Shown here piece after piece: positions 1-5,891 of a stretch of 7,555 nucleotides of DNA. Made by a program: the position numbers and the translations under genes. The stretch covers positions 1 to 7,555 of the forward strand of contig SHZL01000133.1 of the NCBI GenBank assembly GCA_009692275.1. Direction: 5' to 3'. A model generated the notes under the pieces. The model did not search any database and was not told the DNA's origin. It was given only the letters and a program-made list of their open reading frames with translations. Position 1 is the first letter of the stretch. Every line of letters begins with the position of its first letter. This DNA comes from Lysobacterales bacterium (GTDB lineage Bacteria; Pseudomonadota; Gammaproteobacteria; Xanthomonadales; SZUA-36).

Positions 1-693
1 CATTATGTTGCCCTTGTGCACCAGGGTCACGCTGTCACGGCCATTGTCGATTGCATACTGAATGGCTTTGCGCACCAGGCGCTTGGAACCAAATGCGGAA
101 ATTGGCTTGATACCGAGGCCTGCGCCCTCGAAGAAATCCACGCCCATCTCCTCGCGCAGGAAACGGGCCAGTTTTTCATTTTCAGGCGTTCCAGACTGAA
201 ACTCTATACCGCAATAAACGTCTTCCGTGTTTTCGCGGAAAATTACTGCGTTCACATCCTCGGGACGGCGCATGGGCGAAGGCACGCCTTTAAAGTACTC
301 AACCGGACGGACGCAGGCGTACAGATCCAGCTCCTGCCGCAGGGAAACGTTCAGCGAACGGAAACCGCCACCCACCGGGGTCGTCAGCGGACCCTTGATA
401 GCCACTACCAGTTCCTTGATAGCTTCCAGTGTCTCGGCAGGAAAATAATCACCATCATAAATTCCTGCAGCTTTCTCGCCGAGGTAGAGTTCAGCCCAGT
501 GTACTTTTCGCTTCCCGCCGTAGGCCTTTGCCACCGCCGCGTCCCACACCCTGAGGGATGCTTTGGTAATGTCCGGACCAATGCCATCGCCCTCAATCAA
601 ACCCAGTATGGGATTGTCAGACACCTGCAAACGATTATTTTGAACAGTAATTTTCTGTCCCGATGTCGGGATCTTGATGTGGCGGTAGCTCAT
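1..693 (-). CDS. icd: NADP-dependent isocitrate dehydrogenase, N-terminal 231 residues (runs off the left edge)
   Basis: Cytosolic TCA-cycle enzyme converting isocitrate and NADP+ to 2-oxoglutarate, CO2 and NADPH. The reverse strand translates without a stop from ATG at 693 to the window edge, giving 231 of roughly 415 residues. Residues align with E. coli Icd in register: GDGIG at 35-39, TTPVGGG at 104-110, Ser113 and Asn115 (isocitrate contacts, Ser113 also the AceK phosphorylation site in E. coli), Arg119, Arg129, Arg153 and Tyr160. Lys227 in VHKGN matches E. coli Lys230, after a loop about three residues shorter. The start is set by an AAGGA ribosome-binding sequence nine bases upstream (703-707) and by the family N-terminus (SGQKIT near residue 11). 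The gene is divergent from the TonB-like gene at 871. The C-terminal half is outside the window, so its integrity cannot be judged. Confidence 0.97.
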   Translation of the reverse strand, partial: MSYRHIKIPTSGQKITVQNNRLQVSDNPILGLIEGDGIGPDITKASLRVWDAAVAKAYGGKRKVHWAELYLGEKAAGIYDGDYFPAETLEAIKELVVAIKGPLTTPVGGGFRSLNVSLRQELDLYACVRPVEYFKGVPSPMRRPEDVNAVIFRENTEDVYCGIEFQSGTPENEKLARFLREEMGVDFFEGAGLGIKPISAFGSKRLVRKAIQYAIDNGRDSVTLVHKGNIM

Positions 694-870
694 CGATAAG
701 TGTCCTTCTGCGTACAAATGAAATGGTGCCGCAGTATACCTTGAAGCGCAGCGGTCGCATGCTGATGCAGAACTGAATTTAACCGGAAGTTAACCCTGCG
801 CTGGCATAATACTGCAGAAATTATTTTACACACCGGACAGGATCACACTGTTAATTCCCTCCCTCACGCG
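694..870. promoter_or_regulatory. Divergent intergenic region between icd and the TonB-like gene
   Basis: These 177 bases separate two divergent genes, so both promoters should lie here. For icd, the reverse complement of 733-738 reads TATACT, a good -10 match about 40 bases before the ATG, but no convincing -35 box sits 17 bases upstream. For the rightward gene, CATAAT at 805-810 is a possible -10, also without a clear -35. The icd ribosome-binding sequence AAGGA is the complement of 703-707. No tRNA, terminator or ORF was seen. Box assignments were made by eye and are weak. That promoters exist here is inferred from gene orientation. Confidence 0.35.
779..795. repeat. Direct repeat TTAACC, 11 bp apart
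   Basis: TTAACC occurs at 779-784 and again at 790-795, so the copies sit about one helical turn apart on the same DNA face. The second copy is part of the palindrome GTTAAC (789-794). The repeat lies just upstream of the candidate -10 CATAAT (805-810) of the rightward gene, where an activator or repressor could bind. Two 6-mers can recur by chance in a 177-bp region, so operator function is only a suggestion. Confidence 0.25.
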
Positions 871-1590
871 GTGAAAGAAAAGCGACTTACTTGGCTGGCA
901 CTGGCCATTGGGGTGCATTGTGCGTTGCTGCTTCTGCCCTTGCACCCTTTGGGCTTACCGACTGACCTGGGACAGGTTGGGCCGCGGCAGGCAATTACCG
1001 TTGACCTGGTGCCTTATCCCCGTGTCATGAAGGCTCAAACAATACCGCACGATGACATTTTCCTGGCATCAAAAGAAACTGCAGCCAAGCCATCCAGGCC
1101 AGGCAACAAATTGAGCACGACGCCACCAACACCAATATCGGCCCCGGCCTCGATAGTGGCACACCAGAGCCTTGCCGATGACACCACGACAAAGACGGAA
1201 ACAAAGCGCATTAGCGCAGCGCGCCTCGTTGACCTGGTATCGCGAATGTCCTTCACGGAGACGCAAGCTCCCGCTCCCCGGCAACTGGGTTCAAGTGAAT
1301 ACAACAAGCAGCCGCCTTCCTGGCGCACGGGAGCTAACGGGAGTGCGCTCATGCCCGAGGGCAATACATTTGACGGGATGATGGCGCCCGGCGAGTCCGA
1401 ACTTGTCGACCGCTGGCAAGCTGCCGACGGCAGTAGCAACATGGTGATCAATACGCCCAATGGCGAAACGCTCTGCGGGCGTGCAGAAGCTTGGAACCCC
1501 ATGCAGCCCCTGCTGGAACATCTGATGATGTTCCGCAGCTGCGGTGGTGGCAAGCGAACATTTTCCATGGCCGCGCGCGAGCTACCCTAG
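871..1590 (+). CDS. Membrane-anchored hypothetical protein with TonB-like N-terminus
   Basis: I do not recognise a named family. The 239-residue product starts with a basic stretch (KEKR, residues 2-5), then a hydrophobic segment (about residues 8-29) that would anchor it in the inner membrane with the rest in the periplasm. It is followed by ITVDLVPYP near residues 42-50. This order (single N-terminal helix, then a short I-x-V-x-L-V strand) is common in TonB-like proteins. A Pro/Thr/Ser/Ala-rich, probably disordered region spans about 60-170. The C-terminus is a small segment with Cys202 and Cys224, which could form a periplasmic disulfide; it does not look like the TonB C-terminal domain. 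The start is GTG at 871: no NTG codon was found in frame in the 50 bases upstream, and the next in-frame ATG (1027) would remove the anchor. No clear Shine-Dalgarno precedes the GTG, so the start is uncertain. A 177-residue antisense ORF overlaps it but lacks family features. Confidence 0.7.
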   Translation: MKEKRLTWLALAIGVHCALLLLPLHPLGLPTDLGQVGPRQAITVDLVPYPRVMKAQTIPHDDIFLASKETAAKPSRPGNKLSTTPPTPISAPASIVAHQSLADDTTTKTETKRISAARLVDLVSRMSFTETQAPAPRQLGSSEYNKQPPSWRTGANGSALMPEGNTFDGMMAPGESELVDRWQAADGSSNMVINTPNGETLCGRAEAWNPMQPLLEHLMMFRSCGGGKRTFSMAARELP

Positions 1591-1650
1591 CGAATTTCAC
1601 CAAAAGCCGGGAGTTTTCGCCAATTCGATCGCCCAACGACCGCCGCCATC

Positions 1651-1782
1651 ATGTTCATCTTGACTGCCTTGCTGTGGCTGATACTGCTAGGCTGGATCAT
1701 ACATTTGTGGTCCATCATCGATGCTGCCTTGTTTGCCCCTGGGCAAGTCCCTGCAAGCCGTTACTACTACAGGGCCTATTGA
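1651..1782 (+). CDS. Putative 43-residue single-span membrane protein
   Basis: ATG at 1651 opens a 43-codon frame ending in TGA at 1780-1782. Residues 2-23 form one strongly hydrophobic helix (L/I/W-rich, with WLILLGWIIHLW in its middle), followed by SIIDAALFAPGQ and a polar, Tyr-rich tail ending in RYYYRAY. The helix plus the WSIIDA segment faintly recalls TM2-type small membrane proteins, but I cannot assign a family. It starts 60 bases after the stop of the TonB-like gene, in the same frame, and could be co-transcribed with it. No good Shine-Dalgarno lies just upstream; GGGAG near 1609-1613 is about 37 bases away. The translation looks protein-like (long helix, then charged/aromatic tail), but the ORF is short enough to arise by chance. 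Confidence 0.5.
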   Translation: MFILTALLWLILLGWIIHLWSIIDAALFAPGQVPASRYYYRAY

Positions 1783-1860
1783 TCCGGGTAACCGAATTGC
1801 ACCCCGACCGCAACACAGGCTCCATCTGGCAAGCGTCTGCAGGAGCCTTCCCGCGCTGTG

Positions 1861-1917
1861 ATGAAATCCGAATCTCTGCACATTCGCCGGGCGACAAAAG
1901 AAGACTGCAGTGCGTAA
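1861..1917 (+). pseudogene. Possible truncated start of a GNAT acetyltransferase
   Basis: ATG at 1861 gives 18 codons reading MKSESLHIRRATKEDCSA before TAA at 1915-1917. The pattern IRRATKEDCSA strongly resembles the first beta strand and turn of GNAT N-acetyltransferases, which often begin with an I-R-x-A-T-x-x-D motif. An AGGAG at 1841-1845 lies 15 bases upstream, rather far for a ribosome-binding site. After the stop, the +1 frame continues VRNLLTFLQL, loosely like a first GNAT helix, but it soon degenerates and the MAPEG start follows at 1960. I infer a deletion remnant. It could instead be a leader peptide or coincidence. Confidence 0.3.
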
Positions 1918-1959
1918 TCTGCTAACATTCCTGCAACTCAGTACCCGACCGGTGGCTGC

Positions 1960-2385
1960 ATGTTTTATCAACCGATATTAATGCCCCTGCTCAGCATGGT
2001 GTTGCTGACCTGCCTGGTCTGGTTGTTCATGTACATCACTCGTTTAAGCGAAATGAACAGCAGGAAGATTCACCCCCAGCAGCTTGCTACCCGGGCCGAA
2101 GCAGCTTCCGTGCTGACACGCTCCGCGGTCCCGGCAGACAATTTCAAGAACCTGTTTGAAATGCCGGTGCTGTTTTACGTGATCATCCTGCTTTCACTGG
2201 TATTGTTAATCCAGGATGAAACACTGGTGCGACTGGCCTGGGCTTTCGTGGCTTTGCGGCTACTCCACAGCCTGATTCATTGCACTTACAATCGAACCAT
2301 GCACAGATTCGCTGCGTACCTTGCCAGCTCACTCGTTTTGATCGCCATGTGGATCAGGGTGAGCGCGTACGTGTTGACGCAATGA
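1960..2385 (+). CDS. MAPEG family membrane protein
   Basis: The 141-residue protein fits the MAPEG fold (membrane-associated proteins in eicosanoid and glutathione metabolism), a four-helix inner-membrane family that includes microsomal glutathione transferases; bacterial members are mostly uncharacterised. Hydrophobic helices lie at about residues 5-27, 69-85, 90-108 and 117-138. The conserved segment after helix 1 is present as N61-x-x-N64-L-F-E67-x-P69. The LRLLHSLIH stretch with following YNR and HR is the usual third-loop signature. The length is typical for the family. The start at 1960 has only a weak GGTGG four bases upstream; the in-frame stop at 1915-1917 limits any extension, and Met8 is an alternative. 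Its TGA stop overlaps the ATG of the GFA gene in an ATGA, indicating a two-gene operon. The substrate cannot be deduced. Confidence 0.88.
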   Translation: MFYQPILMPLLSMVLLTCLVWLFMYITRLSEMNSRKIHPQQLATRAEAASVLTRSAVPADNFKNLFEMPVLFYVIILLSLVLLIQDETLVRLAWAFVALRLLHSLIHCTYNRTMHRFAAYLASSLVLIAMWIRVSAYVLTQ

Positions 2386-2798
2386 AGCCGGGGCAGGCAG
2401 CAGCAGGCGGCCACGTTAACGGGGGGTGCCTGTGTGGCGCCGTACGATTCACCGTCACGCTGCCCAGCAAGTGGTGTGCACATTGCCACTGCAACATGTG
2501 CCGACGCGCCCACGGCGCGGGTTTTGTTACCTGGTTTGGCGTGGATAGCGAATACTTCAAATTAACGCAAGGCGAGCAGTTGCAATGGTATGTTTCATCG
2601 CCGGGAGCAAGGCGCGGGTTCTGCCGGGTTTGCGGCAGTAGCATGCTGTTCGAATCCAGCCGTTGGAGTGGCGAAACACACATCGCCCTGGCTTGCGTTG
2701 ACGGCCCCATAGACCGCGCACCACAGGCCAACGTGTTTTGGGACAGCCACGTCGAGTGGATGCCGCAGAACGAGGTGCTTAAAATCATTCCCGGTTAG
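2382..2798 (+). CDS. GFA/CENP-V-like zinc-binding protein
   Basis: A 138-residue member of the GFA family (glutathione-dependent formaldehyde-activating enzyme/CENP-V domain, Mss4-like fold). The zinc-binding cysteines are all visible: GGCLCGAVRF with Cys16 and Cys18, HCHCNMCRRAHG with Cys35, Cys37 and Cys40, and FCRVCGSSM with Cys81 and Cys84. The founding Gfa protein was linked to glutathione-formaldehyde adduct formation, but most members have no proven activity, so that function should not be taken as established here. The start at 2382 is chosen because it overlaps the MAPEG stop (ATGA) and places GGCLCG at the usual distance from the N-terminus. A longer frame beginning at 2280 would lie wholly inside the MAPEG gene. 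It ends 36 bases from the convergent ung stop with no obvious terminator. Confidence 0.93.
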   Translation: MKPGQAAAGGHVNGGCLCGAVRFTVTLPSKWCAHCHCNMCRRAHGAGFVTWFGVDSEYFKLTQGEQLQWYVSSPGARRGFCRVCGSSMLFESSRWSGETHIALACVDGPIDRAPQANVFWDSHVEWMPQNEVLKIIPG

Positions 2799-2834
2799 GT
2801 AGCGGGGACGGCAGCACTATGGAAATGAACTGGC

Positions 2835-3515
2835 TCAGGCCCAGTGAATGGGCTCCAGTCCATGTTCCTGCAGGTAGCTGTTGGCCTGCGAGAAGTGTCG
2901 GCAGCCGAAAAATCCACGATGCGCTGACAGGGGCGAAGGGTGTGGCGCCTTCAGGACGAGGTGCCTGGACCGGTCTATGGCATCCCCCTTCTTGGCCGCA
3001 TAACTCCCCCACAAGAGAAAAACCAGGTTGTTCCTGTGTTGATTCAGTTCGGCCACGATCCGGTCGGTAAAGCGCTCCCAGCCTTTACCCTGGTGCGAGC
3101 CTGCCTGGCCTTGCTCAACCGTAAGCACTGCGTTGAGTAGCAGCACGCCCTGCTCCGCCCAGTGCTGCAGATTGCCGTTTGACGTGCACGGCACCCCGAG
3201 GTCCGATTCTATTTCCTTGAAGATATTGACCAGCGAAGGTGGAGTCTGCACCCCGTCCTGCACGGAAAAGCACAAGCCATGTGCCTGGCGTGGCCCGTGG
3301 TAGGGATCCTGCCCAAGGATGACGACCTTTACCTGCTCGAAGGGGGTCGAGTCCAGCGCATTGAAAATCAAGGCCCCGGGAGGATAAATCACCGCACCCT
3401 GTTTCTTGCGTTGCAGCAAAAAGGTTCTCAATTCCTGCATGTAGGGCTGATGAAACTCGTCCTGCAGGCAATTCTTCCAGCCAGGCTGGAGTTGTATTTC
3501 CCGGTCTTGTGTCAT
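2835..3515 (-). CDS. ung: Uracil-DNA glycosylase, family 1
   Basis: Removes uracil from DNA (deaminated cytosine or misincorporated dUMP), the first step of base excision repair. The 226-residue product is full length for the family. Motif A, GQDPYHGP at 68-75, carries the catalytic Asp70 (E. coli Asp64), with uracil-stacking Phe83. LLLNAVLTVEQG at 125-136 includes uracil-reading Asn128. The minor-groove loop HPSPLSAHRGFFG at 192-204 supplies His192 (E. coli His187) and the intercalating Leu196. The start is ATG at 3515, preceded by GGGAAG about eight bases upstream, and it yields the normal N-terminus (W13, F21). The frame stays open for 69 more codons into the divergent reductase gene, but that part is antisense and unlike Ung. 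The gene is convergent with the MAPEG-GFA pair and divergent from the reductase. Confidence 0.97.
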   Translation of the reverse strand: MTQDREIQLQPGWKNCLQDEFHQPYMQELRTFLLQRKKQGAVIYPPGALIFNALDSTPFEQVKVVILGQDPYHGPRQAHGLCFSVQDGVQTPPSLVNIFKEIESDLGVPCTSNGNLQHWAEQGVLLLNAVLTVEQGQAGSHQGKGWERFTDRIVAELNQHRNNLVFLLWGSYAAKKGDAIDRSRHLVLKAPHPSPLSAHRGFFGCRHFSQANSYLQEHGLEPIHWA

Positions 3516-3629
3516 GTGAAATCTTCCCGGGTCACTTGAAACCCGATAGTTCAGCCCAGGCTCTGCTGGCGGTGATGTACTATGTCGCGGACCTCTGCCC
3601 AAAAACAATAGCAAATTGACCGGAATCAC
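3516..3629. promoter_or_regulatory. Divergent intergenic region between ung and the ferredoxin-NADP+ reductase gene
   Basis: This 114-bp spacer must hold leftward and rightward promoters. On the plus strand TACTAT at 3578-3583 is a possible -10 for the reductase, 46 bases before its ATG, without a good -35 at normal spacing; TTGAAA at 3536-3541 is too far away. No convincing promoter for ung was found. Near-repeats GTCATGTGAAATC (3511-3523) and GTCACTTGAAACC (3531-3543) lie 20 bp apart and match at 10 of 13 positions. Functional assignment is speculative. Confidence 0.3.
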
Positions 3630-4655
3630 ATGCATATCAAAACCGATGTAGTAATTATTGGAGCGGGCCCCGCCGGCTTGTTCCAGGTCTTCGAACTGGG
3701 CTTGCTGGATATCCGTGCCCACGTGATTGATTCACTGAACAACGTTGGCGGCCAATGTACCGAGCTTTATCCGGACAAGCCCATTTACGATATACCCGCC
3801 ATCCCGGTTTGCGGTGCACAGGAACTGGTTGACCGCCTGATGCAGCAAATAAAGCCCTTCCATGCCGAGTTCCACCTCGGGCAGACGGTGACCGGCCTGC
3901 AAACGGGCGAAGGCGGGCGTTTCCTGCTGGAAACCAGCAACGGGCAACGCTTTGATACCGCTACCGTTATCATTGCCGCCGGGCTCGGCGCATTTCAGCC
4001 GCGCCGCTTGCGGGTGCAGGGAGCAGAACCATGGGAAAACTCCCGCATCCACTATCGTGTAAGCGACAAGGAGAAAATTGCAGGCAAAAAGATCATTATC
4101 CTCGGAGGCGGTGATTCGGCCCTGGACTGGACGCTGGAACTGCATGGCAAAGCCAGCCATATCACCCTGGTGCACCGCCGCGACGAATACCGTGCGCAGC
4201 CGGCCTCCGTCAAGAAAATGAAAATGCTGGTGGAAGGCAAGTTACTGAAGGAATTCCAGGGCAATACACGCGGGGTGTTTGAAACAGGAGGAAGTTTCGG
4301 CGGACTGAACATATCAGACCTGGAAGGCAATATGCATCAGATCGCCGCCGACGAGGTCTACGTCTTTTGGGGCTTGTCACCCCATCTTGGCCCCATAGCA
4401 GATTGGGGCCTGGACCTGGATAAGCGCAGTATCCACGTGGACACGGAAAAATTCCAGACCAGTATTACCGGCATCTACGCTGTGGGTGATATCAACACCT
4501 ACCCCGGCAAGAAAAAACTTATCCTCAGCGGCTTCCACGAAGCCGCCCTTGCCGCCTTTGCGGTCCAGCAGTACCTGCACCCGGAGCAGAAAGCCCGACT
4601 GCAATACACCACGACCAGCCCCATTATGCATCGCCGTCTCGGCCTGGAATCCTGA
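3630..4655 (+). CDS. Ferredoxin/flavodoxin-NADP+ reductase, thioredoxin-reductase-like type
   Basis: A 341-residue FAD- and NADPH-binding oxidoreductase that passes electrons between NADPH and ferredoxin or flavodoxin; the family is typified by B. subtilis YumC and the Chlorobium enzyme. The FAD-binding GAGPAG lies at 11-16. The family signature GGQCTELYPDKPIYDIP occupies 40-56. The second nucleotide-binding loop, LGGGDSALDW, is at 158-167, and the FAD-binding GDINTYPGKKK begins at 286. The redox-active C-x-x-C pair of true thioredoxin reductases, expected in the NADPH domain near the ALDW segment, is absent, which argues for the FNR subgroup. The length is normal for the family. A weak CGGAA precedes the ATG at 3630. 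The VOC gene follows 34 bp later and is probably co-transcribed. Confidence 0.93.
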   Translation: MHIKTDVVIIGAGPAGLFQVFELGLLDIRAHVIDSLNNVGGQCTELYPDKPIYDIPAIPVCGAQELVDRLMQQIKPFHAEFHLGQTVTGLQTGEGGRFLLETSNGQRFDTATVIIAAGLGAFQPRRLRVQGAEPWENSRIHYRVSDKEKIAGKKIIILGGGDSALDWTLELHGKASHITLVHRRDEYRAQPASVKKMKMLVEGKLLKEFQGNTRGVFETGGSFGGLNISDLEGNMHQIAADEVYVFWGLSPHLGPIADWGLDLDKRSIHVDTEKFQTSITGIYAVGDINTYPGKKKLILSGFHEAALAAFAVQQYLHPEQKARLQYTTTSPIMHRRLGLES

Positions 4656-4677
4656 CCCTGTGCGGTATGCCCCACCT

Positions 4678-4682
4678 AAGGA
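4678..4682 (+). promoter_or_regulatory. Ribosome-binding site AAGGA of the VOC gene
   Basis: AAGGA lies seven bases before ATG 4690. It decides the start of the VOC gene against a frame that stays open upstream to 4486, inside the reductase gene. Confidence 0.7.
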
Positions 4683-4689
4683 AAACATC

Positions 4690-5061
4690 ATGCACAAGAG
4701 CCAACTAGCCGGATTCATCATTGATTGCGAGACTGACGACCTCGAAGCAGCGGCTTTATTCTGGAGCAGTGCACTGGGCATTAAGGCCCGCGGGCCCGAC
4801 GGCCCGGCGTATGTCGCGCTGGATACACGTCCCGAGGATTACCATCTCGAAGTACAAAAAGTATCCCACCCCAGCCGCGTGCACCTCGATATTGAGGCCG
4901 ATGACATCGAAGCGGAAGCAAAGCGACTTGAAGCGCTGGGTGCGCGCCGCATCGGCGCGGTCGGGAGCCGGGTGGTCATGGAAGCGCCTACCGGGCAGCG
5001 TTTTTGCGTGGTTCGCCCACAGCGGGCCAATTTCGAAAACACGGCAAATACCCGGGACTGA
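4690..5061 (+). CDS. VOC superfamily protein (glyoxalase-like domain)
   Basis: A 123-residue single-domain protein with two beta-alpha-beta-beta-beta modules, the fold of glyoxalase I, fosfomycin-resistance proteins and extradiol dioxygenases. Module one runs from GFIIDC (8-13) through the LEAAALFWSSALG helix (18-30) to YHLEVQKV (51-58). Module two begins VHLDIEADD (64-72), continues with helix IEAEAKRLEALGA (73-85) and ends VVMEAPTGQRFCVV (95-108), the usual last hairpin. Potential metal-ligand positions include His65, Glu54 and Glu98, but their assignment is uncertain. The pattern best fits the Glyoxalase_6-type group, whose members are mostly uncharacterised, so no substrate is proposed. 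The gene follows the reductase by 34 bp and ends 17 bp from the stop of the convergent hydrolase. Confidence 0.88.
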   Translation: MHKSQLAGFIIDCETDDLEAAALFWSSALGIKARGPDGPAYVALDTRPEDYHLEVQKVSHPSRVHLDIEADDIEAEAKRLEALGARRIGAVGSRVVMEAPTGQRFCVVRPQRANFENTANTRD

Positions 5062-5078
5062 TCCCCGCTATTCCGGCC

Positions 5079-5891
5079 TTATTCCGACAAGGGATTTGAC
5101 TTGCCGTGGACCATCCAGTCTGGATACCAGTTGCGATATAAGGGTTGTAGCAGCAGCGGGGCCTTGAACGGACGCCATTGTCCTGCAGGCAAAGCCAGGC
5201 GGTCAGCAATCGCAATCAATGCGCGCGGATTGAAACCCAGTCCGAGGTGGGTCCCGCCAACGTGTATATTTTCAACGTCGGCGCGATCTGATATTTCTAC
5301 CGTACTTTGCCAGGCAACGACTCCGTCGCCGCGTGTGTAGAGGGCAGTGGTTGGCACCGGCGGAGGTGTGGCCAGGTTGCGCAACATGGCCGGTGGCATG
5401 TCCTTGTAGCGGACATGGCTGATCAGGTCAAAAATCCTGTGCACATTACTGGAACTCGGGTGGCCGCGAAATGGGCTGCCCATGGAAATTACCCGGCGCA
5501 CGACGTGCGGCATTTCACGCGCTAACTCACGCGCATAGACTCCGCCGAGGCTCCATCCGACCAGACTCACCTTTTGGCCGTAACGATCGGCCAGTTCAGT
5601 GAGGCGATCGCGCATGCCCTGGTGCAGGCGCAGGCTGTAACCCATGTTGTAGCCCAGCCCGGCAAGAAATTTACGCAACGGATGCGTGCTTCCTGAGCTT
5701 GCAAGAAAGCCGGGCAGGACCAGTACCGGGTGTCCGTCTCCCGCTGGAAGAAAGCGCTTGAGCGCAAACATGGGAATCATTGCAGCCGCGTCATAGACGG
5801 CCCTGCTTTCCAGCAAAAGCAGCAAGCGCGAGGGGCGATGCGAGTGATCGACTGGCGTCGAGGTTCGACTCTCCCGGTGTGTCAGTTTCAT
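5079..5891 (-). CDS. Alpha/beta hydrolase (lipase/esterase-like), coupled to WS/DGAT
   Basis: A 270-residue serine hydrolase. After a polar N-terminus, VLVLPGF at 56-62 is the first core strand and oxyanion-hole region. GWSLGG at 112-117 is the nucleophile elbow with Ser114. TRGDGVV at 186-192 offers the acid Asp189, and GGTHLGLG at 212-219 the catalytic His215, so the triad looks intact. The layout resembles lipase- and triacylglycerol-hydrolase-like members rather than epoxide hydrolases. There is no signal peptide or lipobox, so a cytoplasmic location is likely. Its ATG (5891-5889) overlaps the TGA of the upstream WS/DGAT gene in an ATGA, implying translational coupling. I infer a role in turnover or remodelling of the neutral lipid made by its partner; the substrate is not shown by the sequence. 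Confidence 0.9.
   Translation of the reverse strand: MKLTHRESRTSTPVDHSHRPSRLLLLLESRAVYDAAAMIPMFALKRFLPAGDGHPVLVLPGFLASSGSTHPLRKFLAGLGYNMGYSLRLHQGMRDRLTELADRYGQKVSLVGWSLGGVYARELAREMPHVVRRVISMGSPFRGHPSSSNVHRIFDLISHVRYKDMPPAMLRNLATPPPVPTTALYTRGDGVVAWQSTVEISDRADVENIHVGGTHLGLGFNPRALIAIADRLALPAGQWRPFKAPLLLQPLYRNWYPDWMVHGKSNPLSE

Larger units (their letters stand above)
1591..1959. other. Region without a long gene; holds a small membrane ORF and a GNAT-like stub
   Basis: These 369 bases lie between the TonB-like gene and the MAPEG gene. They contain one credible short ORF (1651-1782) and an 18-codon stub resembling an acetyltransferase start (1861-1917), listed separately. The remaining parts (1591-1650, 1783-1860, 1918-1959) show no recognisable hairpin with a T-run, no RNA gene and no clear promoter. 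The longer ORFs crossing this stretch on either strand have no family-like features and appear to be out-of-frame openings. Confidence 0.5.

Noticed and set aside
16..699. 227-residue plus-strand ORF antisense to icd
   Set aside because: It mirrors the icd coding strand, which matches Icd residue by residue. The antisense product has no family features.
1035..1568. 177-residue minus-strand ORF opposite the TonB-like gene
   Set aside because: It has no membrane anchor, recognisable motif or upstream ribosome-binding sequence. The plus-strand frame has an anchor and a sensible domain order.
2280..2381. Upstream extension of the GFA reading frame
   Set aside because: It lies wholly within the MAPEG gene. 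The ATGA-coupled start at 2382 gives the normal GFA N-terminus.
2839..2853. Hairpin GCCCA-GTGAA-TGGGC near the ung stop as a terminator
   Set aside because: The stem is only five pairs, lies within the ung coding end, and has no T-run on either strand.
3516..3722. 69-codon N-terminal extension of Ung
   Set aside because: Part of it is antisense to the start of the reductase gene, and it is unlike any Ung N-terminus. ATG 3515 has a good ribosome-binding sequence.
4486..4689. Upstream extension of the VOC frame
   Set aside because: It runs inside the reductase gene in another frame, and AAGGA before 4690 fixes the start.
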